Part shown: piece after piece, positions 8,084-12,882 of the stretch
Layout: each line of letters begins with the position of its first letter
How positions within the stretch are numbered: the stretch's first letter is position 1
Source of the DNA: UBA7312 sp002715345
Lineage (GTDB): Bacteria; Bacteroidota; Bacteroidia; Flavobacteriales; UBA7312
Direction of reading: 5' to 3'
Assembly: GCA_964009845.1 (NCBI GenBank)
Contig: CAXGIQ010000031.1
Location: 1-12,882, forward strand
Length of the DNA stretch: 12,882 nt
The notes under the pieces: generated by a model
Database searches by the model: none
Seen by the model: the letters and a program-made list of their open reading frames with translations, nothing else
What the model was told of the DNA's origin: nothing
Position numbers and translations under genes: made by a program

Positions 8084-9123
8084 TGTTAAAATATGAATAC
8101 ATAGAGTTTTTGTATTTACTAGCAATCATCCCTGTATTGCTACTACTGTTTGTATTGGCTATGAAGTGGCGCAAAAAAGCACTGAATAATTTTGGTGAGT
8201 ATCGATTAGTGAAAAAGTTAATGCCAATGGCTTCCAACTACAAGGTGAAGCTCAAATTTGGCATTTTCTTATTGGCTATTACCACCATTATTATTGGACT
8301 TGCCAACCCACAAATCGGCTCCAAAATGGAGGAAGTGAAAAGAGAAGGTGTTGACCTCATGATTGCTGTTGACCTCTCCAACTCTATGCTTTCGGAAGAT
8401 TTGCAACCAAGTAGGTTACAAAGAGCAAAGCAAGCTATTTCTAGATTGATTGATCGACTAGAAGGAGATCGAATCGGATTGGTGGTTTTTGCAGGAGATG
8501 CTTATGTTCAATTGCCTATTACAACCGATTATTCAGCTGCTAAGTTGTTCTTATCTACCATCAATACCAACATCATTAGCAACCAAGGAACAGCTATTGG
8601 AAAAGCCATCGAACTATCCTTAAATAGCTTTGATTTTGAAAACGCACAAAGCAAAGCGATTATCATCATTACAGATGGCGAAAACCACGAAGATGATGCT
8701 ATAGAAATGGCTGATGCAGCCTATGAAAAAGGAGTGTTTGTTCATACAATAGGGATGGGCTCTGTTGAGGGTGGCCCTATCCCTATCAAAAACAGATACG
8801 GGCAACTAAAAGGTTACCGAAAAGACAAGCAAGGAAATACCGTCATCACCAAGCTAAATGAAGGAATGTTGCAAGAAATTGCACAAGCTGGTGGTGGCTC
8901 TTACATCCGAGCAAACAATACCCAATCTGGACTTAACGCCTTGTTTGAGGAAATCAATAAAATGGAGAAAAAGGAAATCGGAAGTAAGATTTTCACCGAT
9001 TATAAAGATCGTTTTCAAATTTTCATCGGCTTGGCTATTGCACTACTTCTTTTAGATTTGTTGATTCTTGAACGAAAAAATAAGTGGAGCGCTAAAATCA
9101 ATTTATTTGAAGATGAGGATTAA
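8083..9123 (+). CDS. batB: BatB, membrane-anchored vWA protein
   Basis: BatB is the second membrane vWA protein of the system and a paralogue of BatA with the same topology: helices at about 7-27 and 58-77, a vWA domain at about 88-292, and a C-terminal helix at about 311-329. The metal site is DLSNS (97-101), Thr170 in NQGTAIG and Asp198 in ITDGE, so all metal ligands remain although Asn replaces the usual Gly. Between the metal-site region and the C-terminal helix it carries KNRYGQLKGYRKDKQG (236-251) and GGGSYIRA (270-277), the latter common in BatB. Length (346 residues) is normal. ATG at 8083 overlaps the batA TAA (TAATG). The 3' end overlaps batC by 11 nt. It probably assembles with BatA and meets MoxR on the cytoplasmic side, which is inferred from the family. 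Confidence 0.92.
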   Translation: MLKYEYIEFLYLLAIIPVLLLLFVLAMKWRKKALNNFGEYRLVKKLMPMASNYKVKLKFGIFLLAITTIIIGLANPQIGSKMEEVKREGVDLMIAVDLSNSMLSEDLQPSRLQRAKQAISRLIDRLEGDRIGLVVFAGDAYVQLPITTDYSAAKLFLSTINTNIISNQGTAIGKAIELSLNSFDFENAQSKAIIIITDGENHEDDAIEMADAAYEKGVFVHTIGMGSVEGGPIPIKNRYGQLKGYRKDKQGNTVITKLNEGMLQEIAQAGGGSYIRANNTQSGLNALFEEINKMEKKEIGSKIFTDYKDRFQIFIGLAIALLLLDLLILERKNKWSAKINLFEDED

Positions 9124-9814
9124 TCTAAGCATATCGCTTTTATTCTTGGTTATATGTGCGCATGCACAAAACCCGAATAAGCTTATTCGTCAAGGAAATA
9201 ATGCTTATGCCGATAGTTCTTACACTACTGCAGAAGAAATTTACCGAGAAGCATTAGCTGCGAATCAAGATGCATTTAATGCTGCTTTTAACTTAGCTGA
9301 TGCTATTTACAAACAGGCAAGTTATGAAGAGTCTTCTGCCCTATTTCAAGGGCTAACATCAAAAGCAGAAAGCAAAATAGAAAAAGCCATGGCTTATCAT
9401 AACTTAGGTAATTCTCTGTTACAAGAACAAAAACTAGCAGAAAGTATAGAAGCCTACAAAAATGCTTTACGTAACAACCCGTCTGATGCTGACACCAAAC
9501 ATAATTTAGCGTTTGCTCAACGCATGAAACAACAGCAAGAACAAAACAAAGAAGAAGAACAGCAGCAGGAAGAGCAAGAAAAACAGGAGCAAAAAGAGGA
9601 AGAACAAGAAGAACAACAAAAAAATAATCAAAATCAAGAACAGCAATCTCAAGAAGAAAAAAAACCAAAAGAAGCTCAGAATCCTGATCAGATTTCTAAA
9701 GAAGAAGCTGAAAAAATGCTAGATGCCTTACAGCAACAAGAAAAGGAACTGCAAGAGGATTTACAGAAAAAGAAAGCGACAGGAGTTAAACTGAAAATTG
9801 AAAAAGACTGGTAG
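9113..9814 (+). CDS. batC: BatC, periplasmic TPR protein with Gln/Glu-rich segment
   Basis: A 233-residue exported TPR protein of the Bat system. The ATG at 9113 is chosen because it yields a clean signal peptide (MRINLSISLLFLVICAHA|Q). An in-frame TTG at 9068 would bury that peptide behind 15 extra residues. TPR-like helices run from about 22 to 136, the best copy being KAMAYHNLGNSLLQEQKLAE and onward (91-125). Residues 138-190 are almost entirely Gln, Glu, Lys and Asn, probably a disordered or coiled spacer. The C-terminal block ISKEEAEKMLDALQQQEKEL (194-213), ending in KDW, is the conserved tail of Bacteroidota BatC. It overlaps batB by 11 nt and shares one base with the GTG start of batD. 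Its role is presumably scaffolding within the envelope complex. Confidence 0.88.
   Translation: MRINLSISLLFLVICAHAQNPNKLIRQGNNAYADSSYTTAEEIYREALAANQDAFNAAFNLADAIYKQASYEESSALFQGLTSKAESKIEKAMAYHNLGNSLLQEQKLAESIEAYKNALRNNPSDADTKHNLAFAQRMKQQQEQNKEEEQQQEEQEKQEQKEEEQEEQQKNNQNQEQQSQEEKKPKEAQNPDQISKEEAEKMLDALQQQEKELQEDLQKKKATGVKLKIEKDW
9526..9624 (+). repeat. 99-bp T-free, purine-rich low-complexity tract inside batC
   Basis: From 9526 to 9624 the plus strand has no T at all: only A, G and scattered C in CAA, CAG, GAA, GAG and AAA codons. It encodes most of the Gln/Glu/Lys-rich spacer of BatC. The composition is explained by the protein, but such short-unit tracts can change length between strains. 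It also leaves the opposite strand without A in that span, which creates a spurious reverse reading frame. Confidence 0.75.
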
Positions 9815-11577
9815 TGAAAAGAAATTTGTTCATATTGTTACTTTTACCCTTCTTGAGCTTGGCACAAGAACTAACAACTACTGTGAGTAGAAATCCTGTT
9901 GCAGCTGGAGAACAGTTTCAAATTTCTTTCAGTGCAAATGGAGAGATTGAGCAGTTTCGAGCACCGAATTTCAATGGACTACGCATTTTAAGCGGTCCTA
10001 ATCAATCTTCTAGCAGTAGTGTCCAAATGATTAACGGACAGTTTTCACAATCTAAAACAGTAAGCTATAACTACTATGCTACTGCTCTTAACGAAGGAAG
10101 TTTAGAAATTGGAAGCGCTTCTGCCAAAGTAGATGGAAAAGATGTAAAGTCGAAACCTATCAAGTTGATTGTAGGAAAAGCAAATCCAAAATCCGAAAAT
10201 AATGTACTCGATTTAAGCGATAAAGTTTTCATTAAAGCGCACATAAATAAAACTAAACTATACCAAGGTGAACAACTTGTAGTTAGCTACAAGCTTTACT
10301 CTAAAATTAACCTAGCAAATATTGATATTACAGCCCTGCCAGAACTTAATGGTTTTTGGAAGGAAGAAGTAGAAACAAGTTCTCGCCCAACAGTAAAAGC
10401 AATTGATGGAGTAAACCATAATGTCTGGGAAATTAGCCGCATGATTGTTACACCGCAAAGGAGTGGTATTTTGGAAATTGATCCCATGCAAGCTACCATT
10501 ACTGTTCAAGTAAAAAAAAATAGAAAAAGAAACGACCCCTTCCGAGATCCTTTTGGGTTTTTCGATAGTTACCAAAACATTGATGAGAATCTGCAATCTG
10601 CTAATCTGAAAATTGAAGTTTTACCCCTGCCAAATCCTCCTGCTAATTTCTCTGGTGCAGTTGGAGAATTTAAAATTGATGCTTCCGTAGATAAAAAGGA
10701 AGGTAAAACCAATGAGGCTATCAGTTATAAGCTCACTCTTTCCGGAATTGGAAACCTACACTTAATAGATGAAATCCCTATTGAATTTCCTAATGACTTT
10801 GAGGTCTACGACCCACAGCTAACCGATAAATCATTCAATTCTAAAAACGGTATTTCAGGGAAAAGAATTTTTGAACATCTACTCATTCCTAGATACCAAG
10901 GAACATATACTATTCCTACTGTTGAATTTGTGTATTTCAATACAAAAAGTAAAAACTATGAAACCTTACAAACTAAGTCCTTTGATATTAAAGTCAGTAA
11001 AGGAAAAGGTGATGAAGGAAGTTACCGACCTGCAGAGGAATTGCAAGAAAGCACAAACAATCGTTTGCATGGCATCAAGAAATCTGCTTCATGGCAGAAA
11101 AAAGACAACTTTGACTTACTTTCTTCTTGGTGGTACTGGCTTGTAGTCTTACTTCCTATTATTGGCGTAATCACATTTATGATATACCAAAAATGGGAAG
11201 AAAAAAACAATATCAATCCCGTCAGTAGAAAACTTAGAAAATCTTTAAAAACAGCACAAAAACGACTAAAATTAGCTAACATTTTGTTAAAAAAAGGCGA
11301 AAAGGAATTATTTTTTGAAGAGATTGAAAAATCTTTGTGGCTGTATTTTGCCGATAAATTCAATGTAGACATAGCTATTCTGTCCAAAGAAAGCATTCAT
11401 TCACATTTTGAAAAAAATGGTGTGCAAAACAAAACCACAGAATCATTCACACAAATCATTGACGATTGTGAGTTTTGTCGATTTGCCCCTTCATCCCTAG
11501 ATGCCAATCAAATGCAAGAAGTATACGAGAAGGCTACTCGTGTAATTATTGAGGTAGAAACAGATTTAAAGAAATGA
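9814..11577 (+). CDS. batD: BatD, large periplasmic oxygen-tolerance protein
   Basis: BatD is the large envelope subunit of the aerotolerance system. The 587-residue product begins with a signal peptide (MKRNLFILLLLPFLSLA|Q). Beta-rich repeated domains span about 20-400, with a polar DPFRDPFGFFDSYQ stretch at 241-254. One membrane span lies at about 438-458 (WWYWLVVLLPIIGVITFMIY), followed by a basic helical cytosolic tail to 587. Near the C-terminus sits CEFCRFAPS (552-560), which resembles the family's conserved CEFxRFAP block but with a second cysteine. The start is GTG at 9814, sharing its G with the TAG stop of batC (TAGTG); no nearby in-frame ATG would keep the signal peptide. The stop overlaps batE by four bases. 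The function in a BatA/B/D complex is known only loosely. Confidence 0.9.
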   Translation: MKRNLFILLLLPFLSLAQELTTTVSRNPVAAGEQFQISFSANGEIEQFRAPNFNGLRILSGPNQSSSSSVQMINGQFSQSKTVSYNYYATALNEGSLEIGSASAKVDGKDVKSKPIKLIVGKANPKSENNVLDLSDKVFIKAHINKTKLYQGEQLVVSYKLYSKINLANIDITALPELNGFWKEEVETSSRPTVKAIDGVNHNVWEISRMIVTPQRSGILEIDPMQATITVQVKKNRKRNDPFRDPFGFFDSYQNIDENLQSANLKIEVLPLPNPPANFSGAVGEFKIDASVDKKEGKTNEAISYKLTLSGIGNLHLIDEIPIEFPNDFEVYDPQLTDKSFNSKNGISGKRIFEHLLIPRYQGTYTIPTVEFVYFNTKSKNYETLQTKSFDIKVSKGKGDEGSYRPAEELQESTNNRLHGIKKSASWQKKDNFDLLSSWWYWLVVLLPIIGVITFMIYQKWEEKNNINPVSRKLRKSLKTAQKRLKLANILLKKGEKELFFEEIEKSLWLYFADKFNVDIAILSKESIHSHFEKNGVQNKTTESFTQIIDDCEFCRFAPSSLDANQMQEVYEKATRVIIEVETDLKK

Positions 11578-12293
11578 GATTGATCACTTACATATTCCTA
11601 TTCACTTCTTTAAATGCTTTTAGCAGTGATGCTGACAGCTTGTTTGCTATTGGTAATTACCATTATGAAAATGAGGTATATGAAAAAGCTATTGAAAGCT
11701 ATTTAGCTATCGATAGTATCAAACATGCAAACAGCTTGTATCACAATCTAGGAAATTGTTATTACCAAACAGGAGATATTGCTAGAAGCATCTTGTTTTA
11801 TGAGCGTGCATTATTGCTTAAAAAGGATTCAAAAACACAAGAGAACCTTAATCTTGCAAAAAAACGTATACAAGAAATTGAATCTATCCCTACCCTCTTT
11901 TTTATTCATTGGTGGAATTCAATTGCTCGCTTTTTAGATACTGAGTTGTGGACTATCATTACTTCTATCTTTGTGTGGATTGGCTGTTTTTTACTCTTTT
12001 TGTTTTTGAAAAACCGACAAAAAAGAACTTTTAATCTTTTTCTCACAGCTATAGCTTTCACTTTTCTACTAGCTTTAATCACTCAAAGAAGTAATCATCT
12101 TAGTAAAAAGACATATGCTATTGTTATGAAAAAAACTGCCTTGCTTTCAAACATCTCTGAATCAAAATCAAAGCTAATCATAACTCCAGGAAACAAAATA
12201 GAAATAATTGATTTTAACAGAGAATTCTCAATAATAACACTTCCAAATGGAGAGTCTGGGTGGTGTCATTCTAATAATATTATAAAATTATAA
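11574..12293 (+). CDS. batE: BatE, TPR plus two-helix membrane protein with SH3-like tail
   Basis: The last recognised gene of the Bat operon. The 239-residue product has an N-terminal signal sequence or anchor (about 1-17), TPR-like helices at about 20-100 (best copy NSLYHNLGNCYYQTGDIARS, 53-72), two membrane helices at about 126-146 and 151-169, and a short beta domain at about 178-237 (YAIVMKKTALLSNISESKSK, then NGESGWCHSNNI) that resembles a bacterial SH3 fold. This order is typical of Bacteroidota BatE. The ATG at 11574 overlaps the batD TGA (ATGA). Unlike most exported proteins of the window it has no Gln after its signal sequence. The sequence becomes more A/T-rich toward its 3' end. 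TPR plus SH3 suggests protein or peptidoglycan contacts in the periplasm, which is inference. Confidence 0.87.
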   Translation: MRLITYIFLFTSLNAFSSDADSLFAIGNYHYENEVYEKAIESYLAIDSIKHANSLYHNLGNCYYQTGDIARSILFYERALLLKKDSKTQENLNLAKKRIQEIESIPTLFFIHWWNSIARFLDTELWTIITSIFVWIGCFLLFLFLKNRQKRTFNLFLTAIAFTFLLALITQRSNHLSKKTYAIVMKKTALLSNISESKSKLIITPGNKIEIIDFNREFSIITLPNGESGWCHSNNIIKL

Positions 12294-12315
12294 TATTTTA
12301 TTATTTTTACAAAAT

Positions 12316-12882
12316 ATGAATAATATTCTTCATATCTCTAAAAGTCTTACATTACTTTTTTTTATTATATCTTTTAAAATAGCTAATGCTCAACTTGCGG
12401 TTGATAATGCTCCCCCTAATAATTCTGCTGCTTTTTTAGTTAACAATATTCTTATAAATGATCCATTAGTTAACACCTCTAATATTTCTTTTACCGGTGA
12501 CGCACAGCAGATTGGATATTTTAATTCTGTAAACTCTAATGTTGGTATTGAGACTGGTATAATTTTATCTACTGGAGAGATTTGGGAAGCTCCCGGTCCC
12601 AATAATAGTGGCGGTGAATATAATGAATGCTTTGATATATCAGGTAATTCTATAATTGAAAATGAATTCGATATAAATAGTAATGATGCTGCTAATCTTA
12701 CATTTAATTTTATTGCACAAGGAAACTCATTAGATTTTAATTACGTTTTTGCTTCAGAGGAGTATCCTGAATGGGTAGGAGGATTTAATGATGCTTTTGG
12801 TTTTTTTCTTTCTGGACCAAATCCTGATGGGCCAAATTATAATAATTATAATATAGCTTTATTACCTAACGGAGATAATGTT
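12316..12882 (+). CDS. Secreted choice-of-anchor L domain protein (C-terminus off window)
   Basis: An open frame from ATG 12316 to the right edge (189 codons so far). Residues 1-25 are a signal peptide ending KIANA|Q. The rest is the start of a choice-of-anchor L domain: QIGYFNS (65-71), NVGIETGIILSTGEI (75-89), then FNYVFASEEY (141-150) and FNDAFGFFLSGP (157-168). These line up block for block with the protein at 1-1669, so the two are paralogues, though the stretches between blocks differ. The gene begins 22 bp after batE on the same strand, with no convincing promoter between them, so read-through from the Bat operon is possible. Codons are strongly A/T-ending. A T9SS sorting domain may exist beyond the window and cannot be assessed. 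Function is unknown; surface adhesion or matrix roles are usual guesses. Confidence 0.83.
   Translation, partial: MNNILHISKSLTLLFFIISFKIANAQLAVDNAPPNNSAAFLVNNILINDPLVNTSNISFTGDAQQIGYFNSVNSNVGIETGIILSTGEIWEAPGPNNSGGEYNECFDISGNSIIENEFDINSNDAANLTFNFIAQGNSLDFNYVFASEEYPEWVGGFNDAFGFFLSGPNPDGPNYNNYNIALLPNGDNV

Noticed and set aside
9068..9112. TTG start at 9068 for batC
   Set aside because: It would place 15 charged residues before an evident signal peptide and deepen the overlap with batB; ATG 9113 gives a normal BatC N-terminus.
9303..9668. Reverse-strand open frame of 121 codons within batC
   Set aside because: It exists because the opposite strand of the T-free batC tract lacks A, so stop codons cannot occur there. 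Its product is a run of Leu, Val and Phe with no family resemblance, and batC is clearly real.
11022..11396. Reverse-strand open frame of 124 codons within batD
   Set aside because: It is antisense to the membrane span and cytosolic tail of BatD, has no recognisable domain, and lies in a well-supported gene.
12291..12315. Promoter for the right-hand anchor-L gene within the gap after batE
   Set aside because: TATTTTAT-like bits occur but are expected in such A/T-rich sequence, and no TTG lies at the right distance.
12390..12602. Reverse-strand open frame of 70 codons inside the right-hand anchor-L gene
   Set aside because: It is antisense to the anchor-L domain, which is supported by clear homology with the left-hand paralogue.

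Overview
The window is a piece of a low-GC Bacteroidota chromosome, most likely from the Flavobacteriales. Three things point there: a complete Bat (Bacteroides aerotolerance) operon, T9SS-era surface proteins of the choice-of-anchor L type, and promoter-like sites that fit the Bacteroidota -33/-7 pattern (TTG, about 20 nt, TAnnTTTG) with no Shine-Dalgarno sequences. In addition, five of the six secreted proteins with signal peptides have Gln as the first residue after the predicted signal peptidase site, a known Bacteroidota habit. The genus cannot be fixed from this sequence.

Layout. Positions 1-1669 (minus) carry the first 556 residues of a large secreted protein: signal peptide, choice-of-anchor L domain, then tandem Ig/SprB-like modules, running off the left edge. 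After an 80-bp gap with nested inverted repeats comes a two-gene minus-strand unit, truA followed by an MsbA/LmrA-type ABC half-transporter, with stop and start overlapping. A 120-bp divergent intergenic region (4248-4367) holds candidate promoters for both directions and a 16-bp near-palindrome. From 4368 to 12293 eight plus-strand genes follow without a single non-coding base between them: moxR, a DUF58 vWA protein, a single-pass membrane protein with a DUF4381-like tail, batA, batB, batC, batD, batE. Only 22 bp after batE, a second choice-of-anchor L protein begins on the plus strand and runs off the right edge.

How the genes fit together. MoxR AAA+ ATPases work with vWA-domain partners as chaperone-like assemblies. 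Here the partners are a soluble DUF58 protein and two membrane-anchored vWA proteins (BatA, BatB). BatC and BatE (TPR) and BatD (large periplasmic beta domains, one membrane span, cytosolic tail) complete the presumed envelope complex. The Bat system has been linked to oxygen or envelope-stress tolerance, but its molecular job is unsettled. All eight gene products look intact.

The most interesting feature is the context. The Bat operon plus truA/ABC is bracketed by two related anchor-L surface proteins, and the right-hand one has almost no space for its own promoter. This raises the possibility, as inference only, that a MoxR/vWA assembly is co-expressed with a surface protein. No RNA genes, CRISPR arrays, insertion sequences or clear intrinsic terminators were seen, and no gene-free stretch exceeds 120 bp.
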